This document shows positions 22,040 to 29,734 of a DNA stretch of 37,816 bases, in pieces (position 1 is the stretch's first letter; the number at the start of each line of letters is the position of its first letter). The stretch is from Streptomyces sp. NRRL WC-3742 (GTDB lineage: Bacteria > Actinomycetota > Actinomycetes > Streptomycetales > Streptomycetaceae). The translations under genes were made by a program, and so were the position numbers. The notes under the pieces are model-generated. The model did no database searches. It was given only the letters and a program-made list of their open reading frames with translations, and was not told the origin of the DNA. The DNA lies in the NCBI RefSeq assembly GCF_000720635.1, contig NZ_JOCF01000098.1, positions 1-37,816 on the forward strand, given 5' to 3'.

Positions 22040-23780
22040 GAGCAGGGGACAGGCCGGGATCGCCGCCCCGCTGGCGATCCTCGGAGTCATCTTCGGCGGC
22101 GGCGCCCTGTACGTCGGCGCCTGGATCGGCGGGACGCTCGGCGTGCTGCTGGTCGGCGGCGGCTGGGCGCCGCCGGCCTTCACCGTGAAGTCCCTGTTCG
22201 ACCTCGTCGGCGGCGGACCCGCCCGCCTGTGGCCGGGGCACGAGACGGCGGCCGCGGTGGGCATGTCCGTCCTCCTGGTCCTGGTCCTCGCGCTCGTCGG
22301 CGTCGTCGGCTGGGTGGTCTGGCGCCGGTACTTCTCCCACCGGCCCGGGTTCGCGAGCGTGCGTGACATGGCGGCGCTCACCCCGAAGGCGGTAGCCGCG
22401 CGTGCCCGCCAGCTGCGGCCCTCGCTCGCCGAGGTGGAGCACATCGCCCCCGATGACGCGGGGCTGCTGGTGGGGGACCTCGACTCCGCCGGCGGGCCTG
22501 AGCTGCGGTCGAGCTGGGAGGACGTCGGCCTCGCCGTCATGGCACCCCGGGCCGGGAAGTCCACCGCGCTCGCGGTGCAGGCCGTGATCAGGTCGCCCGG
22601 AGCGGTCCTGCTCACCAGCAACAAGCCCGACGTGTACGCGACCACCAAGGCCAAGCGCGCCGAGGTCGGCAAGCCCTGGACGTTCGACCCGCAGGGGATC
22701 GCCTACAGCGACCGGGAGATGTGGGTTGACCTCCTCGCCCTGGCTGGCACCGTCGAAGGCGCCGGTCGGCTCGCCGGCCACTTCATTGCCGCCACCGTCG
22801 ATGAGCGCAACCGGGGCGACTTCTGGATGAACGCGGCACGGAACCTGCTCACCGCTCTGTTCCACGCCGCCGCCCTCTCCGGCGCCAGTCTCGCGGACGT
22901 GCTGGCCTGGCTGTCCACGCCCGCCGACCGCTCCCCGGTCTCCGCCCTCAAGGCCGCCGGGAAGACCGCCCTCGCGCAGCAGCTCGCGAGCACGGTCGCC
23001 GGGGCACAGGACACCAGGGACGGCATCTATGAGACGGCACGTCAGTGCGTCGCCTGCCTCCTCGATCCCGCGATCCTGGAGTGGGTGACCCCGGACCCCG
23101 ACACCCCGCAGTTCCGCCCGGAGACGTTCGTTCGCGGCCGTGACACCCTCTACCTGCTGTCCAAGGACGGCGGTGGATCTGCGGCGGGGGTGATCGCCGC
23201 CGTCGCGGACTCCGTGCTCAGGGCGGGCATGTCGGCGGCCGAGCAGGCGGGCGGCCGTCTGGACGCCCCCCTCGTCGCGGTCCTGGACGAAGCGGCGAAC
23301 GTCTGCCGGATCGAAGACCTCCCCAGTCTGTACAGCCACCTCGGCTCGCGCGGGGTCAACCTGCTGACCATCCTCCAGAGCTACCGGCAGGGCGTACGGG
23401 TCTGGGGAGAGGCGGGCATGGACGCGATGTGGTCCGCCGCGACCGTCAAGGTTCTCGGCGCCGGCCTCGATGACCCCGACTTCGCCGAGGACATCAGCCG
23501 ACTGATCGGAGACCACAAGGTCACCGAATCCAGCATCTCGCACGGCTCCGGCGGGCGGAGCGTCAGCGTCTCCCGCCGGAAGGAGAGGATCATGGACGCC
23601 GCACAGGTTCGCGCCCTGCCCAAGGGGCGCGCGCTGCTGCTGGTCACCGGCGCGCGCGTCGCCCTGGTGCGGCTTCGCCCCTGGTACCTCGACCCCGGCG
23701 CCGCCGAGCTGAGCGCCGCCACCAAGGCCGAGGTCCAGGCCATCACCGACCGCGCCGCACAAAAGGCGATGGCGCTGTGA
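22032..23780 (+). CDS. VirD4/TraG-type coupling protein
   Basis: 582 residues. Two N-terminal membrane segments (about 10-43 and 73-98) are followed by a cytoplasmic FtsK/TraG-like motor domain: Walker A APRAGKST (171-178), NKPDVYATTKAKR, and Walker B LVAVLDEAANV with Asp419-Glu420. The TraM-recognition region follows (LPSLYSHLGSRGVNLLTILQ, then WSAATVKVLGAG). This is the canonical T4CP layout. It should take the relaxase-bound single strand and feed it to the VirB4/VirB6 channel. Next to a relaxase gene, this defines a T4SS-type conjugation system, not the TraB type. Confidence 0.92.
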   Translation: MNESRGQAGIAAPLAILGVIFGGGALYVGAWIGGTLGVLLVGGGWAPPAFTVKSLFDLVGGGPARLWPGHETAAAVGMSVLLVLVLALVGVVGWVVWRRYFSHRPGFASVRDMAALTPKAVAARARQLRPSLAEVEHIAPDDAGLLVGDLDSAGGPELRSSWEDVGLAVMAPRAGKSTALAVQAVIRSPGAVLLTSNKPDVYATTKAKRAEVGKPWTFDPQGIAYSDREMWVDLLALAGTVEGAGRLAGHFIAATVDERNRGDFWMNAARNLLTALFHAAALSGASLADVLAWLSTPADRSPVSALKAAGKTALAQQLASTVAGAQDTRDGIYETARQCVACLLDPAILEWVTPDPDTPQFRPETFVRGRDTLYLLSKDGGGSAAGVIAAVADSVLRAGMSAAEQAGGRLDAPLVAVLDEAANVCRIEDLPSLYSHLGSRGVNLLTILQSYRQGVRVWGEAGMDAMWSAATVKVLGAGLDDPDFAEDISRLIGDHKVTESSISHGSGGRSVSVSRRKERIMDAAQVRALPKGRALLLVTGARVALVRLRPWYLDPGAAELSAATKAEVQAITDRAAQKAMAL

Positions 23781-24358
23781 GCACCGACACCACACCGCCG
23801 CTCGCTGCCGTCGCCGAGGACCTGGAGGACGCCAAGGCCAAGCTCAACGAGCTGGACGGCACGATCACGGACTTCGCCACTCAGCTGGAGTCCAACACCA
23901 GGCAACTGGGCGAACTCGGCGACGCCGTAGCCGACTTGGACGCCCGGCTCGCCGAGTCCGGGGACGGAGCGGGGAAGAAGAAGGAAGCCCCTTCCGCCCC
24001 GCCGTTCATCATGCGGCTCGCCGGTGACGCCTACTTGGGCGAACTCGGCGCACTGAGGTTCTGGGTGAACGAGTTCCTGGTGCCCACCTACCTCTCCGAG
24101 GTCTCGTCCTCGGCGCCCTGGTGCGCGAGCTGGCAGCTGCACCCCGCCGCCGTGGCCCGCCTGCACGCCTGCTGGCTCGCGTGGCAAGAGCTGACCGATC
24201 CGAAGGTGTGCGGGCTCACCGGGCCGTCCGTCTGGCACCGTGATCATCTAGACCCCATGATCGCCCAACTCCGTTCTCCTGCTGGGCCGTTCGTCGCCTG
24301 CATGACGATGCCGGACCGGCCACAGCACATGCTGATCGACGCGCCACTCGTCCACTGA
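23777..24358 (+). CDS. DUF4913 protein
   Basis: 193 residues, GTGA-coupled to the coupling protein gene. Residues 10-65 form a coiled coil (ELDGTITDFATQLESNTRQL). The C-terminal part has the DUF4913 pattern: LRFWVNEFLVPTYL, WCASWQLHPAAVARLHACW. DUF4913 genes commonly end T4SS operons of actinobacterial elements; the role is unknown, perhaps an accessory of the coupling protein. It is followed by the dispersed repeat and a strong terminator. Confidence 0.85.
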   Translation: MSTDTTPPLAAVAEDLEDAKAKLNELDGTITDFATQLESNTRQLGELGDAVADLDARLAESGDGAGKKKEAPSAPPFIMRLAGDAYLGELGALRFWVNEFLVPTYLSEVSSSAPWCASWQLHPAAVARLHACWLAWQELTDPKVCGLTGPSVWHRDHLDPMIAQLRSPAGPFVACMTMPDRPQHMLIDAPLVH

Positions 24359-24360
24359 AT

Positions 24361-24376
24361 TAGCGTGCACACGCCA
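24361..24376. promoter_or_regulatory. Dispersed 16-bp inverted repeat, site 7
   Basis: TAGCGTGCACACGCCA, one change, two bases after the T4SS operon's last stop and abutting its terminator. Confidence 0.7.
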
Positions 24377-24408
24377 AGGGCCCTCGGGGTACGTCCCCGA
24401 GGGCCCTT
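24376..24408 (+). terminator. Terminator of T4SS operon
   Basis: AAGGGCCCTCGGGG-TACGT-CCCCGAGGGCCCTT, perfect 14-bp arms. Confidence 0.85.
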
Positions 24409-24468
24409 CACGTTGTGCATTTGGGGCGGCCGGCGGGCCTTCGCCGGCCCCCGGGCGGGAACACTCAA

Positions 24469-24498
24469 CGCCCGGCCGGGGGGCTTCCCGGCCGGGCG
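24469..24498 (-). terminator. Terminator of mobilisation operon
   Basis: CGCCCGGCCGG / CCGGCCGGGCG perfect 11-bp arms with an 8-bp loop, 11 bp past the stop of the last mobilisation-operon gene. Confidence 0.75.
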
Positions 24499-24508
24499 TC
24501 GGAGAGGG

Positions 24509-24889
24509 TTAGCGGGTGCGGCGCGGTGCCGCTGCGGGCGCGGGTGCCGGTGCCCGGCCCTGCGGCGCGGGCGTCGCAGAGCTGCCCGGCGCGGGGCCGC
24601 GCGCGGCCGTGGCCTGGACCGTGGTCGACGTCGTCACGGCGGCCTCGGCGCGCGCCTCGACTGCGGCCATGTCGACGTTGGCGGCGGCCTGGCCGTCCAG
24701 CCCGGCGGCGTCGCTCCACTCGGCTCCGGCGGTGCCGAGGTCCCGGCGGGCTGCTGCCTCTGCGGCCCGGCCGCGTGCGGCGTCGGCTTCGCCGAGGGCG
24801 GCGTCCGCCGTCGACAGGTGGTCGACGCTGCGGGACGTCGCGGCCTCCTGCCGCAGGTCGGTGGTGGTCTCCTCCATCTCTTGGCTCAC
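24509..24889 (-). CDS. Ala/Pro-rich hypothetical protein
   Basis: 126 residues. The GTG at 24889 overlaps the preceding stop as GTGA (another GTG lies one codon earlier). The N-terminal 85 residues are helical and Ala/Glu-rich (ADAALGEADAARGRAAEAAA). The C-terminal 35 are Pro/Ala/Arg-rich and probably disordered. There is no domain. It is the last gene of the mobilisation operon (mobC, relaxase, 344-residue protein, 64-residue protein, this gene). Confidence 0.55.
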   Translation of the reverse strand: MSQEMEETTTDLRQEAATSRSVDHLSTADAALGEADAARGRAAEAAARRDLGTAGAEWSDAAGLDGQAAANVDMAAVEARAEAAVTTSTTVQATAARGPAPGSSATPAPQGRAPAPAPAAAPRRTR

Positions 24890-25080
24890 CACCGGTCCGT
24901 GATGCGGACGGTCGGGGTCTCCAGCTCCTCGACCAGAGCGCCGACGGCGGCCGCCCCGAACTGGTCGATCAGCCGATCAACCGCCGCTAGTCCAGCATGG
25001 GACTCGCCGCCGGCGAAGTGCGGCAGCAGCCCGGCGAACTCGACTCTCATCCGGGCCATGGTGCTGGCGTCTACGGTCAC
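24886..25080 (-). CDS. Small helical protein, 64 residues
   Basis: GTG start four bases after the preceding stop. It begins MTVDASTMARMRVEFAGLLP and contains the helical segments GLAAVDRLIDQFGAAAVGAL and VEELETPTVRITDRW. Compact and soluble, with no known family. Tight packing in the relaxase operon suggests an accessory of DNA processing or transfer; this is from position only. Confidence 0.6.
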   Translation of the reverse strand: MTVDASTMARMRVEFAGLLPHFAGGESHAGLAAVDRLIDQFGAAAVGALVEELETPTVRITDRW

Positions 25081-25084
25081 CTCG

Positions 25085-26119
25085 TCACCGCCCCCGGCCG
25101 TGCGAGACGTTGACGGCGGGGGCGTTCGGGGTGGTTCGGGCTGCTGCCGGGCCCTGCGCGGGGGTCGCCCCTGGGGTGGACGTGGTGGACGTCGCCGTGG
25201 CGGCGGCCGCAGCCGCGTTGTTGGCCGGGGTCGCCGGGGTGCTCGCCGTCGCGGTCGCTGCGGGGGCGGCGCCGGCCGTCGTCGAAACGGCCGGCGCCTG
25301 CGGAGAAACCGACGCCGAGGCGGCCGCGGTGGCGAAGTTCGCCGCCGCCGGGGCCTTGGCCTGCTCGGTCAGTAGCCCCTGAGCGGCCTCGGTCGCCGAC
25401 AGTGTGATGCCGGCCGCCGCCGCCTGCTGGATGCGCTGCGGAACTCCCGCCAGGGCTGCGGCCGGGTTGTGCCCGGCGGCGTGGGCACCCTGCATCTGCT
25501 CCACGATGGCCGGCCACCGCTCGGAGTTGACCAACTCCGCGACCACCCGCTGATCGGCGATCGCGTCGCGCGCGGTCATCACCGCCAGCACCTCGGCGCC
25601 GACCCGGGTTGGGACCGCCGTGGTCGGCCTGTCCTTGCCGGTGAGCTTCGCCCAGCCTTCGGCGATGCCGTCGACGGCCTTCCTGATGATCTCCCCGATC
25701 CTCTCGCCGAGGCTCTTGTCCTGGCCCCGCGCGGGCGCGGCCTGGACGGTGGCGAGCGCCCGGACCTCGGCGTCGACGCGGGCGATCACCGGGGCCGCCG
25801 ACGACAGGAATTGCTGCACGTTGACGCCCGCCCCCTCCAGCCGGCCCAGCTCAGTGGCGAGCTGCGGCCATTGCGGGGAGGTCACCATCGCCTGCGCGAC
25901 GGCGGGCGGCTGCACCGTGGCCCTCACCATGTCAGCGTACCGCTGGTGCTGGTCGGGGGACTGCTGGGCGACCGGCGGCAGCGGCCCCGACGCCGGGGGC
26001 TGCTTGCGCTGGTGGTCCTCCCGAATCGCCTGCGCGGCCATGATCAAAATTTGGAGTGCGGCGGCGGCCGTCTGCCCGGTCTGGGCGGACGCCGCTTCCA
26101 TCGGATGGGTTTCGCTCAT
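25085..26119 (-). CDS. Mobilisation-operon protein sharing a helical module with the relaxase
   Basis: 344 residues; ATG with AGAGG nine bases upstream; a much longer upstream frame is the shadow of the relaxase. Helical modules of about 60 residues recur: SPQWPQLATELGRLEGAGVN (about 79-98) and SERWPAIVEQMQGAHAAGHN (about 203-222), each with W-P-x-[LI] and a following GxN. The same pattern occurs twice in the relaxase C-terminus (EEAWPALAAVLRQAETAGYD). The last 100 residues are low-complexity Ala/Thr/Pro. A protein sharing modules with the relaxase could bind it or act at the same site. No named family. Confidence 0.65.
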   Translation of the reverse strand: MSETHPMEAASAQTGQTAAAALQILIMAAQAIREDHQRKQPPASGPLPPVAQQSPDQHQRYADMVRATVQPPAVAQAMVTSPQWPQLATELGRLEGAGVNVQQFLSSAAPVIARVDAEVRALATVQAAPARGQDKSLGERIGEIIRKAVDGIAEGWAKLTGKDRPTTAVPTRVGAEVLAVMTARDAIADQRVVAELVNSERWPAIVEQMQGAHAAGHNPAAALAGVPQRIQQAAAAGITLSATEAAQGLLTEQAKAPAAANFATAAASASVSPQAPAVSTTAGAAPAATATASTPATPANNAAAAAATATSTTSTPGATPAQGPAAARTTPNAPAVNVSHGRGR

Positions 26120-26187
26120 CTGCGTCACCTCTCGCGAGAATCTGCCCCCAGTTTTCTGGGGTCGGTGCACTGACGACGCTAGCGGCT

Positions 26188-26230
26188 GGGCCGCCCCGAC
26201 GCGCCGGGTTTCACTCGTCCGGGGCGGCCC
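26188..26230. terminator. Hairpin between relaxase and next gene
   Basis: GGGCCGCCCCG / CGGGGCGGCCC perfect 11-bp arms, 21-bp loop, with TTTT on the plus-strand side. A second small hairpin CCCCAG-TTTT-CTGGGG lies at 26146-26161. Possible partial terminator within the operon. Confidence 0.45.
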
Positions 26231-26244
26231 TTTTCTCGCGTCAC

Positions 26245-28707
26245 CTACCGCCGTGGCCCGGGGGATTGGCCCCGCCTCCGGGCGGCCTCCTGTGCGGCCC
26301 TCTCCGCAGCCGACTGCTCGCCCGGAAGACGGGCGGGACCGGTCGGCCGCACCGGCGGCCTGGTGGCCCTGCGCGCGACCGCACGCGCAGGTGTTTCCGG
26401 TGCCCGCCGCAGCCGGCCTTGCAGACGCCAGGTCAACACCTGGGCAACGCTCGCCGCGTCGCCGAGGTCTCGGGCACCGGCCACCTCGGCGAGCAGTGCC
26501 GCTGGGTCGTGCCCTTCCCCGGCTGCCTTGATCAGGTAGGCGGTCAGCGTCGCCGAGGCGGGGTCCGCCATGACCTGGGCTGCGTGGTCCGGCACCGCGC
26601 TGCGGACGACAGTCCCGAAGGTCGGCGACTCCGCTCCGCCCAACCGCACGTCCTCTGTGCGCTGCCGGGCTGCGGCTGTCCGCGCGGCGGGGGTCGGCGC
26701 GGTCGTGGCCGGCTTCTTCGGCGGTTCGAATCGGGCGAGCAGCACGCGCCGACCATCGGGGCCTCGCTCGGCCGCGTAGAGGTAGACCTCGCTGGTCGAG
26801 TCGGTGTAGCCCCCGCTCGATGCGAAGAAGTCGAACCGAGCGCGGGCAAAAACCTGCGGGTCGACCCCGGCCGGGAGCACCCCGGTTTCCTCGCCGTCGA
26901 CCTTGCTCACGAACACGTCGTTGTTGAACTCCGAGTGCGCGATCCGCCAGACGACAGCCTGTCCGTCCCCTGCTGTGGACGCCTCGGGCTCGCCGTTCAG
27001 CGAGGCGGCCGCTGGTGCTTCCGGCGTGATGTTCGATGGCGGGGACAGTGCGGTGACGGTCGGCTGACCGGCCACGGCGGACGCGCTGCGGGCGTCCTCG
27101 TCCATCCGTCGCCCGAGCCTCCACACCAAAACCTCGGCGGCGCTGTCGGCGTCCCCGAAACTCCGGATCGCTGCCACTTCGGCGAGCACCCGGCCGGGGT
27201 CGTAGCCAGCAGTCTCGGCCTGGCGCAGGACCGCCGCCAGGGCGGGCCATGCCTCCTCGCTGAGCACCCGGTCCGCCAGGGCCGGAATCGCCGTCCGAAC
27301 GGCCTGCTCGTACCTCGCCGTCAGCTCGGCGGCGAACGGCTCCGGTGCCGCGCGCTTGTTGCTGGCCCTCGTGGCGCTGCGGCGGCCGGCGGCGCCGTAG
27401 GCGATTTCGGTTGCTGCCCGCAGGTGGCTCCCAGCCTGGGCGGCGGCGCGCTCCTGGGCGGCGTGCTGGCGGGCCTGGTGCCACCGCATGGCGGCGGTCA
27501 CCGCCAGGGCGGCGGCGACCAGCAGGGCGAGCGCGGCGGTGCTCTCTCCACCGTCCGCCGCCACCGCTGCCCCAAGGGCGACGAGCTGAGCGGCGGTCCG
27601 GAGGTGGGTCGCTGCGGCGGTGTCGAGTCTGCGGCTCGTCGGTGCTCGGCCGGCCCGCTCGTAGGCCGTCGCTGCCGCACGTAGCTCGTCCCGCACTTCG
27701 GCCGGGGCCTGAGCCGCAAAGGTTGCCAGGAAATCCCCGAGAGCTCTCACCTCGGCGGCGCCGCCCTCGTCTCCGGCGCTACCGAGAACCGCGGCCGCCT
27801 GGTGGACGTGCGCGGCCGCCCTCTGCCAGGCTTCGGCTCGACTCTGCGGCCGTGCGGGTGCTGCGGAAACCGTCGTCCCCGACCATCGTTCCCGCACGCG
27901 GGGCAGCGAGAGATCCGGGGCCAGGCGGGTGCCCGAGTACCAGACTGCGCGGCTCTGGGCGGTCCGGTCTCCGGGCAGCGCGACGGAGTACCCCGTCACG
28001 GTTCCGTCCGGCGCCATCCGCCGGTTCAATCGCAGACCCGCGCGCTCGATCGCGGCGAAGAACTCTTCGTCCGATCCGGCTGCGGCGGCGGCCTCGCGCA
28101 CGGCTCGGCGCAGGGTCTCCCGGGGCGTCTCGGTGCGGCCGTGCCGCTTGGCCTTCTCCATCTCGGCCGTGGTCGGCCACCGGCTCGCGGTCTTGTCGCC
28201 GCTGGTGAGTCGGCGCAGTCCGTACCTCACCTCCAGTTCGCGGGCGCGGGCCTGCATCTTCACTCGGTCCCGCCACAGATCCGGCGGTCTGCCGTCCTGG
28301 CGGGCCAGCGTCGCGACGATGTGAATGTGGTCGTCCGCGTGCCTGATCGCGACCCACCGGGCGCCCATCGGGTCGCCCTTCGGCGCGATCCCTGCCGCGT
28401 CCATAATCTCGCGGGCAACGTCCGCCCATTCCTCATCGCTGAGCCGCCGATCACCCGCCTCATTGCGCACCGGCACGTGGTAGACGTGCTGAGCCGGAGC
28501 CTTGCCCTCCAGCATGGCCACCGGCGCGTCCAGCAGCATGGCCAACGTCGGGATGGTCGCCCCGGAACTCACCGCCGGGTCAAGCACCCCGGCATCCCAC
28601 GCGGCCACCATGTGGGGGTCGGTGTGCTCGTTCGCCCGGCCAGGCCCGTACAGGTAGTAGAGCAAGCCCGCCGTCCTGCCGCCGGCGGCCGCCTTCTTCG
28701 GGATCAC
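26245..28707 (-). CDS. MobP-type relaxase
   Basis: 820 residues; GTG start overlapping the mobC stop as GTGA. The N-terminal relaxase/mobilisation nuclease domain has candidate catalytic Tyr in LLYYLYGPGR (17-20), HVYHVPV (74-80) and the three-histidine metal motif RHADDHIHI (His123, 127, 129). Central helical region, then two copies of an approximately 70-residue helical module (SEEAWPALAAVLRQAETAGYD and the ATLTAYLIKAAGEGHDPAAL region) ending in VLVWRL/VLTWRL. It should nick oriT, stay covalently bound to the 5' end and pilot the strand through the T4SS. The long C-terminus is typical of Streptomyces relatives. Confidence 0.9.
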   Translation of the reverse strand: MIPKKAAAGGRTAGLLYYLYGPGRANEHTDPHMVAAWDAGVLDPAVSSGATIPTLAMLLDAPVAMLEGKAPAQHVYHVPVRNEAGDRRLSDEEWADVAREIMDAAGIAPKGDPMGARWVAIRHADDHIHIVATLARQDGRPPDLWRDRVKMQARARELEVRYGLRRLTSGDKTASRWPTTAEMEKAKRHGRTETPRETLRRAVREAAAAAGSDEEFFAAIERAGLRLNRRMAPDGTVTGYSVALPGDRTAQSRAVWYSGTRLAPDLSLPRVRERWSGTTVSAAPARPQSRAEAWQRAAAHVHQAAAVLGSAGDEGGAAEVRALGDFLATFAAQAPAEVRDELRAAATAYERAGRAPTSRRLDTAAATHLRTAAQLVALGAAVAADGGESTAALALLVAAALAVTAAMRWHQARQHAAQERAAAQAGSHLRAATEIAYGAAGRRSATRASNKRAAPEPFAAELTARYEQAVRTAIPALADRVLSEEAWPALAAVLRQAETAGYDPGRVLAEVAAIRSFGDADSAAEVLVWRLGRRMDEDARSASAVAGQPTVTALSPPSNITPEAPAAASLNGEPEASTAGDGQAVVWRIAHSEFNNDVFVSKVDGEETGVLPAGVDPQVFARARFDFFASSGGYTDSTSEVYLYAAERGPDGRRVLLARFEPPKKPATTAPTPAARTAAARQRTEDVRLGGAESPTFGTVVRSAVPDHAAQVMADPASATLTAYLIKAAGEGHDPAALLAEVAGARDLGDAASVAQVLTWRLQGRLRRAPETPARAVARRATRPPVRPTGPARLPGEQSAAERAAQEAARRRGQSPGPRR

Positions 28708-29096
28708 CGCTCGCCCTGCATGGTCGCGATGGTCGCTGCGTCCAGACTCGCCACCGCACGCTCCACCACAGCGAGAACCGCCGCCAGGCGCTCGGGGGTC
28801 TCCTCGCCGCCGCCGTTGAGCACGTGCGCAATCTGGTTCAGATTGTTGCCGATCCGGTTCACCGAAACCCGCGCCTCGGCGAGCGTCCGGAGCCTGTCCT
28901 TAGTCTCGACCGGCGCCGGACTGACCTCCTCTCTCGCGACGGCCAGGGCAGAGGCCGCGACGTACGCGCCAACCTGCTGATGCTTCTTCGCTGCCGCCGT
29001 CAGCAGGACGGCGTACTCCAGCGAATTGAGCCGCAGGTTCACGCGCTTGTCTCGCGGAGCGTCGGCGCGGCGAGCGCGACGGCGAACGGGTGGCAT
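28704..29096 (-). CDS. mobC: MobC-like relaxosome accessory protein
   Basis: 130 residues from MPPVRRRARRADAP. The frame extends to 29213, but that part would read through the oriT-like inverted repeats. The N-terminus is very basic. Residues about 18-55 resemble a ribbon-helix-helix (RVNLRLNSLEYAVLLTAAA). The MobC hallmark VNRIGNNLNQIAHVLN lies at about 79-94. MobC proteins bind oriT next to the nic site and help the relaxase melt DNA. The gene lies directly upstream of, and overlaps, the relaxase gene. Confidence 0.85.
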   Translation of the reverse strand: MPPVRRRARRADAPRDKRVNLRLNSLEYAVLLTAAAKKHQQVGAYVAASALAVAREEVSPAPVETKDRLRTLAEARVSVNRIGNNLNQIAHVLNGGGEETPERLAAVLAVVERAVASLDAATIATMQGER

Positions 29097-29122
29097 CTTC
29101 TCGTCCAAAACCCCTCGATCCC

Positions 29123-29142
29123 TTGGTCCGTCCCCGGACCAA
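29123..29142. promoter_or_regulatory. oriT-like inverted repeat 1
   Basis: TTGGTCCG-TCCC-CGGACCAA, perfect 8-bp arms, 27 bp upstream of mobC and flanked by AAAAC runs. Confidence 0.5.
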
Positions 29143-29191
29143 AACGGCGGCAACAAGGTCGAGCATAGCGAGCGCCAGCCGCCGTAGAGGA

Positions 29192-29212
29192 TGGATAAGG
29201 TTACCTTATCCA
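29192..29212. promoter_or_regulatory. oriT-like inverted repeat 2
   Basis: Perfect 10-bp arms TGGATAAGGT / ACCTTATCCA around one base, AT-rich for this DNA. Could be a relaxosome site or mobC operator. Confidence 0.5.
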
Positions 29213-29350
29213 CTAACTTGCTCCGACGAAGGAGGCCGCTGGGGGTGGGTGCCGGGGTAGGGCGGCGCGCGGCGGACGCCGCGCTGAGTGGTCAGCCACC
29301 TTGCCACTCAAGCTCGGGCAAACGGACCGCCACCACCGTGCGATCGGCGC

Positions 29351-29356
29351 TACCAT
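29351..29356 (+). promoter_or_regulatory. -10 box of a probable leaderless transcript
   Basis: TACCAT, 6 nt before the ATG at 29363. The spacing predicts transcription starting at the A of the ATG; no ribosome site precedes this gene. Confidence 0.45.
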
Positions 29357-29362
29357 GCCGAC

Positions 29363-29656
29363 ATGACCACACCTCCCGGCGATGCCGCGAACCCCATCCT
29401 GGAGCAGGCACAAAACCTCCTCGCCTCCCGGATCGACCCCATCCGTCCGCTGGCCGAACTCATCGTCAGGCACGCGGAAGTCAGCGCGGAACTGGCCAAC
29501 ATCGAAAAGGCGTACGGCGCGGCCTACGCGAGCGCTGTCGCAGCTGGCTGGACGGACAAGGAACTCCAGCAGATGGGCGCTCACACCCCGACCCGCCGAC
29601 CGGCCGGGCGGCCGAAGGGATCGCGCACATCCCGCCCGGCCACCGACAAGGACTGA
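29363..29656 (+). CDS. Small helical protein with AT-hook-like tail
   Basis: 97 residues from MTTPPGDAANPILEQAQN. There is no ribosome site, but a TACCAT -10 box lies six bases upstream, as in leaderless Streptomyces genes. Helical body (AELIVRHAEVSAELANIEKA; AAGWTDKELQQMG) and a basic tail RRPAGRPKGSRTSRP containing a GRPKG AT-hook-like element that could grip the minor groove. It is divergent from mobC across the candidate oriT, so it may be a regulator or accessory of mobilisation. Small proteins of this build with a WTDxEL turn are common in actinobacteria without assigned function. Confidence 0.65.
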   Translation: MTTPPGDAANPILEQAQNLLASRIDPIRPLAELIVRHAEVSAELANIEKAYGAAYASAVAAGWTDKELQQMGAHTPTRRPAGRPKGSRTSRPATDKD

Positions 29657-29711
29657 CACTTCGACAACTCCACAGTAGGTGGCGCCAAAACTCCGGGGTG
29701 CCACCCGCTGT

Positions 29712-29734
29712 GCCAAGAAACAAGGTAGTTACAG
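29712..29734 (+). repeat. Direct repeat flanking the 190-residue gene, copy 1
   Basis: Matches 30318-30340 at 20 of 23 positions, with shared core AACAAGGT-N-GTTACAG. It ends immediately before the ATG and supplies AAGG as the ribosome site. Confidence 0.6.

Larger units (their letters stand above)
29097..29362. other. Candidate oriT region
   Basis: About 265 bp between divergent mobC and a plus-strand gene. It contains two perfect inverted repeats (29123-29142 and 29192-29212) and is less GC-rich than its surroundings. Location next to mobC/relaxase is where MobP-type oriT sites are usually found. No nic consensus could be verified by eye. Confidence 0.45.

Noticed and set aside
21972..23795. 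607-codon minus-strand frame
   Set aside because: Antisense of the coupling protein, which carries clear Walker and TraM-recognition motifs.
15893..24358. TraB/FtsK-type Streptomyces transfer system
   Set aside because: The only FtsK-like motor is the TraG/VirD4 coupling protein with N-terminal membrane segments and a TraM-recognition region, among T4SS genes and next to a relaxase.
26056..27684. 542-codon plus-strand frame
   Set aside because: Antisense of the relaxase C-terminal half.
29097..29213. N-terminal extension of MobC to 29213
   Set aside because: It would translate through both oriT-like inverted repeats; the RHH-like domain begins after the start at 29096.
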